Source of the DNA: Bacteroidales bacterium
GTDB lineage: Bacteria; Bacteroidota; Bacteroidia; Bacteroidales; Marinilabiliaceae
Assembly: GCA_017539645.1 (NCBI GenBank)
Contig: JAFYCM010000028.1
Span: 1 to 59,143 of the forward strand
Direction: 5' to 3'
DNA length: 59,143 nt
The translations under genes and the position numbers were made by a program. This document shows, one piece after another, positions 46,529-54,149 of this stretch. The notes under the pieces are model-generated. The model saw only the letters and a program-made list of their open reading frames with translations, searched no databases and was not told the origin of the DNA. Position 1 is the first letter of the stretch. Every line of letters starts with the position of its first letter.

Positions 46529-47431
46529 ATGAATAAAATCCAGATAACAGAAAATGAAGTGCATGACAGAATTTTTTATCGTAAAAAACATAAGAATAAG
46601 GAGCTTAACAATGCACTTTATGAAAAATATCAATCTATACACGATGATACTGGCAAAGAAGACAAAGACAAATATGTGTCAGAAATATTCAATTTAGCTT
46701 ATACCATATACGATAATTTATCAAAGGAGCAGGATTTCCCAGAAGACACTGTCGATGATTTGTATGATATGGTTCAAAAGAAGTATAATGAGGCTCATCC
46801 TTTCTGTGATATTGTTGATGAGTATTACGATCCTCTAAAAGAGTATATTTCAATAGTTTTTGTATTCGCATATGTAATATTGAACAACTCTGGCTGCTCA
46901 TATGAAGAGCTCCCATGTGCTATGAATAAAATTGAAAGAATAATTGATGATGACTATTTTGAAGAGTTCAAGCTATTGCTGAAAAAAGAAAGAAACACAT
47001 CAAACGAACCATCTTCCGAAGAGAATAGGGGAATGCAAATTATAGCCTCAACGGATGCAATAATATTATCGTTTACATATGCAAAACTTGCAACTAACCA
47101 AGACAACATTACATATCTAATGGATAGGCTTAAAGACAATGGTTTTATTGATAAAGGAACAAAAGCAGTTGATTTTAAGCGTGTATTTTCTGGTAAGGAG
47201 GTGAAAAATCCCATTCGTTGGACAACGTATTTGGGCGGTTTGTTAGACTTATTTCGTCAACTGAACAAAAACAAACTCATTAAGTTTGAGGGCAACAATA
47301 TGTACAAAATCGTTTGTTCATGTTTTATTGACACCGATGGCAATGCGATTTCAGAGGAAAAGCTTAGAAATTGCAAAATATCAAAATCAATTAATCCTCT
47401 CATTTCAAAAGCAGTTAATTTGATGAAGTGA
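46529..47431 (+). CDS. Hypothetical protein coupled to the integrase gene
   Basis: A 300-residue, acidic, mostly helical protein of unknown family with no signal peptide. It starts 4 bases after the integrase stop and is markedly AT-richer than the integrase. The C-terminal third (GFIDKGTKAVDFKRVFSGKEVKNPIRWTTYLGGLLDLFRQLNKNKLI) has a pattern I associate with unnamed C-terminal domains of Bacteroidetes mobile-element proteins, but I cannot assign a function. A regulatory role in integration or excision is only a guess from position. Confidence 0.65.
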   Translation: MNKIQITENEVHDRIFYRKKHKNKELNNALYEKYQSIHDDTGKEDKDKYVSEIFNLAYTIYDNLSKEQDFPEDTVDDLYDMVQKKYNEAHPFCDIVDEYYDPLKEYISIVFVFAYVILNNSGCSYEELPCAMNKIERIIDDDYFEEFKLLLKKERNTSNEPSSEENRGMQIIASTDAIILSFTYAKLATNQDNITYLMDRLKDNGFIDKGTKAVDFKRVFSGKEVKNPIRWTTYLGGLLDLFRQLNKNKLIKFEGNNMYKIVCSCFIDTDGNAISEEKLRNCKISKSINPLISKAVNLMK

Positions 47432-47436
47432 GTTCT

Positions 47437-47556
47437 CTCCGTACTCCGACAATATCATTTTCTTTCAAATAAATTTTCAATAAAGGCCAAAGCAAAAACG
47501 TTGGTCTTTATTGCTTTATAGCACTCCGTACTCCGTAGGCACTCCGTACGGAGTGC
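47437..47556. repeat. ACTCCGTA repeats and an 18-bp palindrome
   Basis: The 241-base gap after the hypothetical gene holds CTCCGTACTCCG (47437-47448), AGCACTCCGTACTCCGTAGG (47520-47539), and a perfect palindrome GCACTCCGTACGGAGTGC (47539-47556). The unit ACTCCGTA occurs four times in direct and inverted order. This looks like an operator or a recombinase/Rep binding cluster. Confidence 0.6.
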
Positions 47557-47600
47557 TATCCTCCAAATCCACATCTATTTGCATGTCATTTTTGCATCAA

Positions 47601-47655
47601 GCAACCGCTCGAATAAGAGGCACTCGAACGGTTGCGGTGCCTTTATTTTTTTATT
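47601..47655 (+). terminator. Terminator with a competing hairpin (possible attenuator)
   Basis: AGGCAC (47618-47623) pairs with GTGCCT (47637-47642), followed by TTATTTTTTTATTG. An overlapping, longer stem GCAACCGCTCGA (47601-47612) / TCGAACGGTTGC (47624-47635) cannot form at the same time. The first structure would stop transcription and the second would prevent it. It lies 18-70 bases before the next gene. Confidence 0.6.
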
Positions 47656-47672
47656 GTTAAAAATTAGACACA

Positions 47673-48038
47673 ATGCAAACATGTGATTTGCAAAACCCAA
47701 CTTTCGAGCAACTGCCGCAAGCAGTATCAATGCTCATCAACGAAGTAAAAGAGCTAAAAGAGTTGCTTCGTAACATTAACAACACTCCAACCGAACCTTC
47801 TGACCGTTGGTTCGACATGAAAGAATTAAGTGCATACTTGCCTGACCATCCTGCACGTCAAACCGTCTATGGGTGGATTGGCAGACACGCAATTCCTTAC
47901 CACAAGAAGGGCAAGAAACTGCAATTTTTGAAGGCTGAAATTGATTCTTGGCTCAAGACTGACAAACGAAAGACTTCCGCAGAGCTCTATAATGACGCGT
48001 TGCAATTCGTCAACACGAAGAAAGGAGGTCTGATATGA
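47673..48038 (+). CDS. Helix-turn-helix (excisionase-like) DNA-binding protein
   Basis: A 121-residue protein with an N-terminal coiled-coil-like stretch (about 10-35, NEVKELKELLRN) and a winged HTH_17 domain (about 47-95: WFDMKELSAYLPDHPARQTVYGWIGRHAIPYHKKGKKLQFLKAEIDSWL). Such proteins open the replication module of many Bacteroidetes elements and may act as excisionase or repressor. It overlaps the next gene by 4 bases (ATGA), so they are translated together. Confidence 0.8.
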   Translation: MQTCDLQNPTFEQLPQAVSMLINEVKELKELLRNINNTPTEPSDRWFDMKELSAYLPDHPARQTVYGWIGRHAIPYHKKGKKLQFLKAEIDSWLKTDKRKTSAELYNDALQFVNTKKGGLI

Positions 48039-48670
48039 GCGAACCAAAATCTATTATGCAAATAATGAGCGAAATAGCCGTAGATCCACAAGACCCTTAT
48101 GGACCTCAGCTACGCAAATGCGGCATTGTGCCATCATTGATGTTTAGCTTCTTTAGTTCGCCAATAACTAATACCAAGCCCCAAGCTGTTTTTACACCAG
48201 TCGATGTCTACAAATACATTATCAGCGACAAAGCAAAAGCGCGAACAGAGCAGCTACGCTCGTTTGTCGATGTCAAGCAAGCACGCAATTTCAAGACCTA
48301 CAACTTCGATTATTGCACATTTAGCGGCACGTTTAATACGCGCAACGACAATGCTCTTATTCAGCATTCTGGCTTGTTATGCCTTGATTTCGACCATCTG
48401 CAAAACCTTGATGATGTTCGTAGAAACCTTTTGAACGATGAGTGTTTCGACACGCAGCTCTTGTTCCGTTCGCCTTCGGGTGATGGATTGAAGTGGGTTG
48501 TTGAAATAAATATTTCGCAGATGTCGCACGCCGATTATTTCCGTGCTGTAGCCAACTATCTCGTCCAAACATACGACTTTGTGGTTGACCAATCGGGCAA
48601 AGACGTTTCTCGCGCCTGCTTCCTACCTCACGACCCCAATTGCTTTATCAATCCCAAATTTCTGAAGTGA
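48035..48670 (+). CDS. VirE N-terminal/BT4734-like primase-type protein
   Basis: A 211-residue cytoplasmic protein matching the VirE_N (PF08800) domain. The LLCLDFDHL motif resembles the metal-binding DxD of archaeo-eukaryotic primases, followed by SPSGDGLKWVVEI and DQSGKDVSRACFLPHDP, which match later motifs of that fold. It probably provides primer synthesis for replication of the element, working with the PriCT/DUF3987 protein encoded by the next gene. The stop overlaps the next ATG by one base (TGATG). These two parts are often fused in one polypeptide; here they are separate. Confidence 0.82.
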   Translation: MSEPKSIMQIMSEIAVDPQDPYGPQLRKCGIVPSLMFSFFSSPITNTKPQAVFTPVDVYKYIISDKAKARTEQLRSFVDVKQARNFKTYNFDYCTFSGTFNTRNDNALIQHSGLLCLDFDHLQNLDDVRRNLLNDECFDTQLLFRSPSGDGLKWVVEINISQMSHADYFRAVANYLVQTYDFVVDQSGKDVSRACFLPHDPNCFINPKFLK

Positions 48671-50415
48671 TGAGCAATAAGACATTCAATCCCTTTGAGT
48701 GGCTAGATCCAACGCCCAAGCCTTGCAATATAAGCATGAAATATGGACAATCGGATATGTACACCAACATTGAAGAAATTACCCAACAAATTGAATCCGC
48801 AAATATCGACATAGCCCCGAGCTATGCCGAATGGCGCGATTTGGGCTTTGCTCTCGCTGATGCTTTGGGCGAAGATGGTCGTAGATATTACCATCGCCTT
48901 AGCCGTTTCTATCCAAACTATTCTTCAGAAGAAACAGACAAACAATTCAACGCTTGCATCAATGCTCATGGGCACGGAATAACTATTCGCACGCTTTTCC
49001 ATCTTGCCAAACAAGCAGGCATTTCATTGGGAAAATCCAGTTCATTTCCCCACAATTCCCCCAAATCCCCAATTGGGGGAATAGAGGATTTGGAGGAAAT
49101 GGAGAATTTAAAACCGATGCCAACGTTCTCGCAAAACATTCAGCAGTCGCTACCAACTATGCTGGCGCAAATAATTACACATACGCACACCTATGAGGAG
49201 GCTGATTTGTTGCTGTTGGGCGCGCTGACGGTCTTTTCGGCTTGTCTGCCCAATGTTTATGGTATTTATGGCGGAAGGGAAGTTTCCCCAAATCTGTTTG
49301 TATTTATCACAGCGCAAGCCTCAGCTGGCAAAGGGCGTTTGACGCTTTGTAGACACCTCGTGCAGCCTATTCACGAGCGTTTGAAGCAACTCTACGCTGC
49401 CGAACTTGAGGAATACAAACGCTTGCAAAAGGAGTATGCGGAGGACAAGCATTGCAACGAACCACCGCAAGAGCCGCCAATAAGAACGCTATTTATTCCT
49501 GCCAACAGCAGCGCTACTTCAGTCTATCAAGTTTTGAATGAGAACAAAGGCGTGGGGCTGATATTTGAGACTGAGGGCGATACGCTTGCCAATACGTTCA
49601 AGTCGGATTATGGCAATTTCTCTGATGGATTTCGCAAGGCATTCCATCATGAGATGATTTCCTACACGCGCCGCAAAGACCGTGAATTTGTTGAACTTGC
49701 GCGACCTCGCTTGTCGGCACTTTTATCGGGCACGCCTCGCCAAATTCTTTCGCTCATTCCCGATGCAGAGAATGGACTCTTCAGCCGTTTTATATTCTAT
49801 TATATGAATGTGCGTTTGGAGTGGCGCGATGTGTTTGCCGACAACGAAGAGGCGCTTGATGGCTATTTTGAGCAGCTTGGCAAACAGTTCTATCTGCTCT
49901 ACAATACGCTTCAATCGGTGCAGTCGATTCGATTTGTACTCACGCCAGCGCAACAAATGGAGTTCAACAAGTTCTTCGGCCAAGTGCAGACGAAATACGC
50001 CAATCTTTTTGGCCTCGACATAGTGGCATCGGTGCGCCGTTTGGGGCTAATAACGTTTCGCATAGCTATGATACTATCTACGCTGCGCATCGATGACATT
50101 GGGCATTTCACTACGACAATAACCTGCGTCGATGATGATTTCAAATCTGCATTAACAATTGCCGAAACGCTACTAAAACATACCGCCAAAGTTTTCGGAA
50201 TGTTGCCAACAACAGAGGCAACGACCTCCAATGCACCAACAGTTATCAAGCAGACGTTTCTCGACAATCTGCCACCAACGTTTGACCGCAAAACGTACCT
50301 GTCAGTTGCCCAAAAATTGAGTATTCCCGCCAAAACAGCCGAAAAATACATCAATCGTTTTTGCCTCAGCGGTCAACTCAAGCACATTGCGCATGGTCAA
50401 TACGAGAAAACATAA
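48670..50415 (+). CDS. PriCT-2 and DUF3987 replication protein
   Basis: A 581-residue protein. The start at 48670 overlaps the previous stop and is preferred over an ATG 30 bases earlier. A PriCT_2 domain (about 30-118; SYAEWRDLGFALADALGEDG) is followed by DUF3987 (about 160-500), a helicase/ATPase-like domain with the loop QASAGKGRLTLC, and a C-terminal HTH-like stretch. It likely completes the primase-helicase of the element. Residues about 127-149 (PHNSPKSPIGGIEDLEEM) come from a REP-like repeat embedded in frame, an insertion not expected in the family. Confidence 0.85.
   Translation: MSNKTFNPFEWLDPTPKPCNISMKYGQSDMYTNIEEITQQIESANIDIAPSYAEWRDLGFALADALGEDGRRYYHRLSRFYPNYSSEETDKQFNACINAHGHGITIRTLFHLAKQAGISLGKSSSFPHNSPKSPIGGIEDLEEMENLKPMPTFSQNIQQSLPTMLAQIITHTHTYEEADLLLLGALTVFSACLPNVYGIYGGREVSPNLFVFITAQASAGKGRLTLCRHLVQPIHERLKQLYAAELEEYKRLQKEYAEDKHCNEPPQEPPIRTLFIPANSSATSVYQVLNENKGVGLIFETEGDTLANTFKSDYGNFSDGFRKAFHHEMISYTRRKDREFVELARPRLSALLSGTPRQILSLIPDAENGLFSRFIFYYMNVRLEWRDVFADNEEALDGYFEQLGKQFYLLYNTLQSVQSIRFVLTPAQQMEFNKFFGQVQTKYANLFGLDIVASVRRLGLITFRIAMILSTLRIDDIGHFTTTITCVDDDFKSALTIAETLLKHTAKVFGMLPTTEATTSNAPTVIKQTFLDNLPPTFDRKTYLSVAQKLSIPAKTAEKYINRFCLSGQLKHIAHGQYEKT
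49047..49110. repeat. REP-like CCCC...GGGG repeat inside the DUF3987 gene
   Basis: Contains ATTCCCCCAAATCCCC, AATTGGGGGAAT and ATAGAGGATTTGGAGG. Its reverse complement resembles the repeat at 50591-50648 (shared AAATTC-C--ATTTCC and AAATCCTC runs). The copy keeps the reading frame and adds about 20 Pro/Ser/Glu-rich residues. Confidence 0.6.
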
Positions 50416-50434
50416 CCAAATACCGCTCAAAAAG

Positions 50435-50490
50435 GCTCCACAAACGCTCCACAGCGCTCCACAGTGCTCCACGCAGAGCTACACACGCTG
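50435..50490 (+). repeat. GCTCCACA direct-repeat cluster
   Basis: Four copies of GCTCCACA (or GCTCCACG) start at 50435, 50446, 50456 and 50466 (spacing 11, 10 and 10 bases), followed by degenerate GCTACACAC. The near-helical spacing resembles iterons or a stacked operator. It lies in the 50416-50777 gap after the DUF3987 gene, which otherwise holds only repeats. Confidence 0.6.
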
Positions 50491-50590
50491 CAACGGCTTG
50501 CAATCGCACCCAAACGGCGCCCACAAGCGCTGAAATGGCTTTATTGCACTATCGTTGCGGTGTCTGTGGAGCTTCATTTCTCCCTTCAAA

Positions 50591-50648
50591 TTCCCTATTT
50601 CCCCTAAATCCTCCAAATCCTCCGCTGGGGAAATGGAGGATTTTGGGG
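50591..50648. repeat. REP-like palindrome CCCC...GGGG
   Basis: CCCCTAAATCCTCCA (50601-50615) pairs with TGGAGGATTTTGGGG (50634-50648), 14 of 15 bases. A related short form CCCCCTAAGGGGGG is at 50759-50772, beside the next gene's start. Such GC-rich repeats are dispersed in many Bacteroidetes genomes. Confidence 0.7.
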
Positions 50649-50777
50649 CATAAAAGACACTTTGGTGAGGCACTAACAGAGTAATTTGTGACCTCAGATC
50701 CAATTTGTTAGTTGTTGCACTATGGAATTGAACCTGCCAATAATAATACCCCCTTTATCCCCCTAAGGGGGGAAATT

Positions 50778-51221
50778 TTGAGCGAAGCCCAAATCGAAAA
50801 TGGAAATAAAAAATCCAATGAAAATACCGATGGCGAAAATGATGCTTTGCCCACGGCGGTAGATGCTAAGCCCGACCTACCGAAAAAACCAAGGGGCGGC
50901 GCAAAATTCAGTTTTGAACTCGATGCGCGACCAGAATGGATCGCTGAAAATATGGCGCAAATTTTCAAGGATTACGTCGATTACCGAAGAGATATGGGAA
51001 AGGCTTTTCGGTCAGAAAAACAAGCGCACGATAGCTATGATGAATTGACGCATTTATCGGGTGGAGACCCCGAAATAGCTATGAAAATCGTGAAGAAAAC
51101 GAGTAGTAGTGGGTGGCAAAGCTATAATCCGTTCATTGGCGGTGGCAAAAACGTTCGCAATAACGTGACGCAAAACAATGGCGTGATTAACAGCAACAAG
51201 AAGAATTTCAAAGGGTGGTAG
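50778..51221 (+). CDS. DUF7833-like replication protein
   Basis: A 147-residue protein whose start is uncertain. Possible starts are TTG at 50778, just after the GGGGGG of a REP-like repeat, or TTG at 50712. The ATG at 50722 is in another frame that stops after 14 codons, so the repeat may have displaced the original start. The C-terminal half (about 55-125; FKDYVDYRRDMGKAFRSEKQ ... YDELTHLSGGDPEIAMKIVKKTSSSGWQSYNPF) matches the DnaD-like C-terminal domain common in Bacteroidetes element replication proteins. It lies 2 bases before the loader gene and is likely part of replication initiation. Confidence 0.7.
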   Translation: MSEAQIENGNKKSNENTDGENDALPTAVDAKPDLPKKPRGGAKFSFELDARPEWIAENMAQIFKDYVDYRRDMGKAFRSEKQAHDSYDELTHLSGGDPEIAMKIVKKTSSSGWQSYNPFIGGGKNVRNNVTQNNGVINSNKKNFKGW

Positions 51222-51223
51222 TT

Positions 51224-52015
51224 ATGGAAACAGCAGTTAAGCAACAATCAAGAGCTGACGCATACGCACAAAGAGTTGGTATTCAGCAACTGATAGATAC
51301 ACCACAAAAGGCTTGGCGAGTAGCTAATTACACTCGCAAAGGCATTGTGTGGAATATCAACGGTTTAAGACAAGTCGCGATTGACAGAATGGTTCCCGCG
51401 TTTAATTGGCGTTGCAAATGTGCTGGTGTTCCTGTTCCAGAGACGTTTACTGCCGAACAAGGTATTAGAGCATTGGTTCATTGGGAATTAGCAAAAGAGG
51501 TGGGTGAAAGTAGCGGTGCTTCGTATACTTGGCTTCCGCAATATACTGCAATTGTGGATTGGCTATGCAACAATGATTGCAAAGGGCTACTACTCTATGG
51601 CACTTGTGGTCAAGGTAAAACGTTGATGATGAAGATTATCAGTCGTTTATTGCCACTTCTATATGGTGGAATATTCGAACGGCAAATCATAGATGCAGTA
51701 GACCTTGACAGCCGAATATCCGACTTGCGCCAATCGCGAATTGTCTTTGTTGATGATATTGGCACAGAGTTTATCAGTGCATTTCGCAATATGTCGTTCG
51801 GTATGTTGGTAGACAGCCTTGAAAAGAAGAAAGGCATACTGATAGCAAGTACAAATCTTGATTTTGCATCGATGTACGAACGTTACGGCGAACGAGTGTG
51901 CGACCGACTGAAAGGCTTATGCCGAATGATAGAATTTGATGGAGAAAATTCATTTCGAGATGCGCAGTTACAAAGCGTGAAATTTTCAACAACTAATAAC
52001 AATAACAATCAATAA
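51224..52015 (+). CDS. DnaC-like AAA+ helicase loader
   Basis: A 263-residue ATPase. The ATG at 51224 follows the previous stop by 2 bases. Walker A is GTCGQGKT in LLLYGTCGQGKTLMM, Walker B is RIVFVDDIGTE, and the sensor 1-like ASTNLDF follows; this spacing is typical of DnaC/IstB-type loaders. It should load the host replicative helicase onto the element's origin. An N-terminal basic region (about 1-100, RKGIVWNINGLRQ ... FNWRCKCAG) may bind partners. It is the last clearly identifiable gene of the replication module. Confidence 0.83.
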   Translation: METAVKQQSRADAYAQRVGIQQLIDTPQKAWRVANYTRKGIVWNINGLRQVAIDRMVPAFNWRCKCAGVPVPETFTAEQGIRALVHWELAKEVGESSGASYTWLPQYTAIVDWLCNNDCKGLLLYGTCGQGKTLMMKIISRLLPLLYGGIFERQIIDAVDLDSRISDLRQSRIVFVDDIGTEFISAFRNMSFGMLVDSLEKKKGILIASTNLDFASMYERYGERVCDRLKGLCRMIEFDGENSFRDAQLQSVKFSTTNNNNNQ

Positions 52016-52030
52016 ACAAACAAAAAGATT

Positions 52031-52285
52031 ATGGAAGCAAAGTATTTATTTGAACAGCATTACGGCAAATGCACTCTGACCGACCCAAATACAGGTTTGA
52101 TTATAGAGTGGACAGCAGGAGAATTCAACGCAACTCAAGATGTCAAGTTAGACCCAACGAGCAAGTATAATCTTGTGCCGAATGTAATGTGCGATGGCGA
52201 TGCTCGAAAACTCGCATCAAAACTTGCTCACCAAGTGCGCGAAATGGCAGATTACATACGTGCCGAATATCCCGAATTAATCTAA
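52031..52285 (+). CDS. Small hypothetical protein
   Basis: An 84-residue protein, not recognised. It has two beta-rich strands (KCTLTDPNTGLIIEWTAGEF) and a C-terminal amphipathic helix (DARKLASKLAHQVREMADYIRAEYPELI). It follows the helicase loader by 15 bases, so it is probably in the same operon. Confidence 0.65.
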   Translation: MEAKYLFEQHYGKCTLTDPNTGLIIEWTAGEFNATQDVKLDPTSKYNLVPNVMCDGDARKLASKLAHQVREMADYIRAEYPELI

Positions 52286-52319
52286 CACGATCAATAACAA
52301 ACAACTAAAAACAAGAGTT

Positions 52320-52601
52320 ATGGAGGTAAAGACAAAATTCTGTACTGGCGATTTCGTTTTTTTTATGACGAACAGCCTTCCTCAGATAGGACGCATAGAA
52401 CAAATACATATTCTTCTGCGAAGAGTAGATAGTAAAAGAAAAAAAGAAAAAGTATTCACAAGTTTTATTTCGTATGATGTAAAAGACGAAGTGAATAATA
52501 AATATGAATTAGACGAATTCAAACTCTTCGCAACGAAAGAGGAACTCATAAAAACATATACCGAGTATATAAATGATTTAGATGATAGGAATTTCGATTA
52601 G
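52320..52601 (+). CDS. Small hypothetical protein with SH3/KOW-like start
   Basis: A 93-residue protein, not recognised. The N-terminal part (FCTGDFVFFMTNSLPQIGRIEQIHI) has the short strand pattern of KOW/SH3-like barrels, followed by a lysine-rich turn and an acidic helix ending YINDLDDRNFD. AT-rich, like its neighbours. Confidence 0.6.
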   Translation: MEVKTKFCTGDFVFFMTNSLPQIGRIEQIHILLRRVDSKRKKEKVFTSFISYDVKDEVNNKYELDEFKLFATKEELIKTYTEYINDLDDRNFD

Positions 52602-52613
52602 GAGCAACGTGTT

Positions 52614-52784
52614 ATGGAAACAATGAAGTGTTTATTTACTCGCTACATTCCAATTAATCATCAAGTAGTGATTGAATGTACCATCTATTGCGAGAAACCA
52701 AGATGCAAAACAGTGATTGAGGATTTTGGAGAATGGTATTTCCACCGAATGATGCAGAGAATTAGAGAGAAAGAGGAGTATTAA
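52614..52784 (+). CDS. Small hypothetical protein, 56 residues
   Basis: Read from the sequence: METMKCLFTRYIPINHQ... ending RIREKEEY. It holds three cysteines (C6, C22, C26) and C31 in ECTIYCEKPRC, which might bind a metal. It begins 12 bases after the previous stop and ends just before a terminator. Real by position and coupling, function unknown. Confidence 0.5.
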   Translation: METMKCLFTRYIPINHQVVIECTIYCEKPRCKTVIEDFGEWYFHRMMQRIREKEEY

Positions 52785-52794
52785 TCACGAAAGC

Positions 52795-52862
52795 CCGAAA
52801 GCACACGATATTTTTCTGTTGTATTGTTTTTTGGTGTTTGCGTGTGCTTTCGGTGCTTTTTG
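52795..52862 (+). terminator. Long-loop terminator ending the replication-module transcript
   Basis: A perfect 13-bp stem, CCGAAAGCACACG (52795-52807) and CGTGTGCTTTCGG (52841-52853), with a 33-base T-rich loop, followed by TGCTTTTTG. Confidence 0.75.
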
Positions 52863-52878
52863 ATAAACAAATTCAATT

Positions 52879-53070
52879 ATGACTAAAATGACAAAAGAAA
52901 GCAAAACAAAAATCTATTTCGTTGGTCACGTCAGCATAGGACCTAAAAAAGAAATCGTTATTACACCTAAGCACGATAGCGAAATAGGAATACTTAACGA
53001 TAGTATTGATTTTGACATAAAACTCAGTTTTGAGGATATAATGAGAATACTTGAAATGATAAAACAATGA
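52879..53070 (+). CDS. Small hypothetical protein
   Basis: A 63-residue beta-alpha protein, not recognised, with the pattern IYFVGHVSIG ... IVITPKHDS ... LSFEDIMRILEMI. It opens a new run of small genes after the terminator and overlaps the next gene by 4 bases (ATGA). Confidence 0.55.
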   Translation: MTKMTKESKTKIYFVGHVSIGPKKEIVITPKHDSEIGILNDSIDFDIKLSFEDIMRILEMIKQ

Positions 53071-53366
53071 GTTACATATATCAAAACATAGAGAGCATAC
53101 GTGATGAGATAGTGGACAACGTATGCCGCGAGGTGGAAAACTCGAAACTTACAGGCGTGTTCTTCTTCAGAGCCTTTGCCGATGATAACAACGATGGTAT
53201 TGATTGGTCGGCAATAGGCGATGTAAAGGCAAAACGAATTAATAAAGACAACTATCAAATGGAAGCTCACTTCACCATACACGATTTTGAAGATAATGAG
53301 CAAGACCAATTCACTTGTGACGTGGAAGTTGAAAATGGTTTTACCAAAACAAGGGAGATACAATAA
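53067..53366 (+). CDS. Small hypothetical protein
   Basis: A 99-residue acidic protein, not recognised. An initial helix (ESIRDEIVDNVCREVEN) is followed by beta strands (VFFFRAFADDNND, YQMEAHFTIHDFEDN). It overlaps the gene before it by 4 bases and the gene after it by 1 base, so three genes are translated as a coupled block. Confidence 0.55.
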   Translation: MSYIYQNIESIRDEIVDNVCREVENSKLTGVFFFRAFADDNNDGIDWSAIGDVKAKRINKDNYQMEAHFTIHDFEDNEQDQFTCDVEVENGFTKTREIQ

Positions 53367-53656
53367 TGGCATACGTAGAAATGGAATTTGACGTAGACGA
53401 TATTGATTGGAGCTACGAATCGGAATACACTTGTATTCGCACCATCGAATGTATTCTTGATAGTCACGATGGAATAAAAGAGGAAGTTGCTCAAAAGCTC
53501 AAAATCGAACGCCCTGATACGCGAATGCTCAGCAGAAAGGCATTTGCGCAATCGTCAATCGAGTATAAGCGCAAATTATTCGGTGAACTATTTAGCGATT
53601 TACTTCCGAACGAATTGGCAATGGTAAAGGAATTAATAACAAAGCATAGTAAATAA
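53366..53656 (+). CDS. Small hypothetical protein, paralog of the next gene
   Basis: A 96-residue protein. Its C-terminal helix, LLPNELAMVKELITKHSK, is nearly identical to that of the gene that follows (LMPNELEMIKELITKHSK). The N-terminal half is acidic (DVDDIDWSYES). Function unknown. Confidence 0.6.
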   Translation: MAYVEMEFDVDDIDWSYESEYTCIRTIECILDSHDGIKEEVAQKLKIERPDTRMLSRKAFAQSSIEYKRKLFGELFSDLLPNELAMVKELITKHSK

Positions 53657-53667
53657 TAAGTAAGAAA

Positions 53668-53919
53668 ATGGAATATTCAATAAGTAAGAAGAACATAAAA
53701 TATTCAAAAGATATACGCGAATTTGCAGCTCGTTTGCACCGAATCAAACCTATGGGAGAGGAGGAAAAGTTGAAATGGAGAGAACTGAAACAAGCAGTTG
53801 ACAAAATTGTGGAAGTATCAATTGATGATAAACGTTTATGCTTCGGTTCACTAATTAGTAGATTAATGCCTAATGAATTGGAAATGATAAAAGAATTAAT
53901 AACCAAGCATAGCAAATAA
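53668..53919 (+). CDS. Small hypothetical protein, paralog of the previous gene
   Basis: An 83-residue basic helical protein. The last 18 residues match the preceding gene at 15 of 18 positions while the N-terminal parts differ, suggesting duplication followed by N-terminal exchange, or selection on one binding helix. It starts 11 bases after its paralog. Confidence 0.6.
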   Translation: MEYSISKKNIKYSKDIREFAARLHRIKPMGEEEKLKWRELKQAVDKIVEVSIDDKRLCFGSLISRLMPNELEMIKELITKHSK

Positions 53920-53943
53920 CATACATTAAACTAATAAAGAAGT

Positions 53944-54099
53944 ATGAATCCTTTATTCGTTGCTTGGGTTTTGATGCTGCATCTGCATTTTGGAGTAACA
54001 ATGGTTGAGTACAACCGCAATAAGGATAAGTTACTCCGACAAATTATTCTTGATGCGATAGCCTATGTGTTATTCGTCGTAATGGTATGGCTTATGTAG
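53944..54099 (+). CDS. Small membrane protein, 51 residues
   Basis: Read from the sequence: two hydrophobic segments (about 3-19, FVAWVLMLHLHFGVT, and 36-51, DAIAYVLFVVMVWLM) joined by a basic loop (EYNRNKDK). A two-helix hairpin in the membrane with no known family. In phage-like elements such proteins can be holins, but nothing else here supports this. Confidence 0.5.
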   Translation: MNPLFVAWVLMLHLHFGVTMVEYNRNKDKLLRQIILDAIAYVLFVVMVWLM

Positions 54100-54149
54100 C
54101 ATTCAAAAACATATATCTTTGTAAAAAGAAACCTCATAGAAATAAAACT

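Noticed and set aside
53944-54099. Holin
   Set aside because: Two short membrane helices alone are not enough; no endolysin is next to it.
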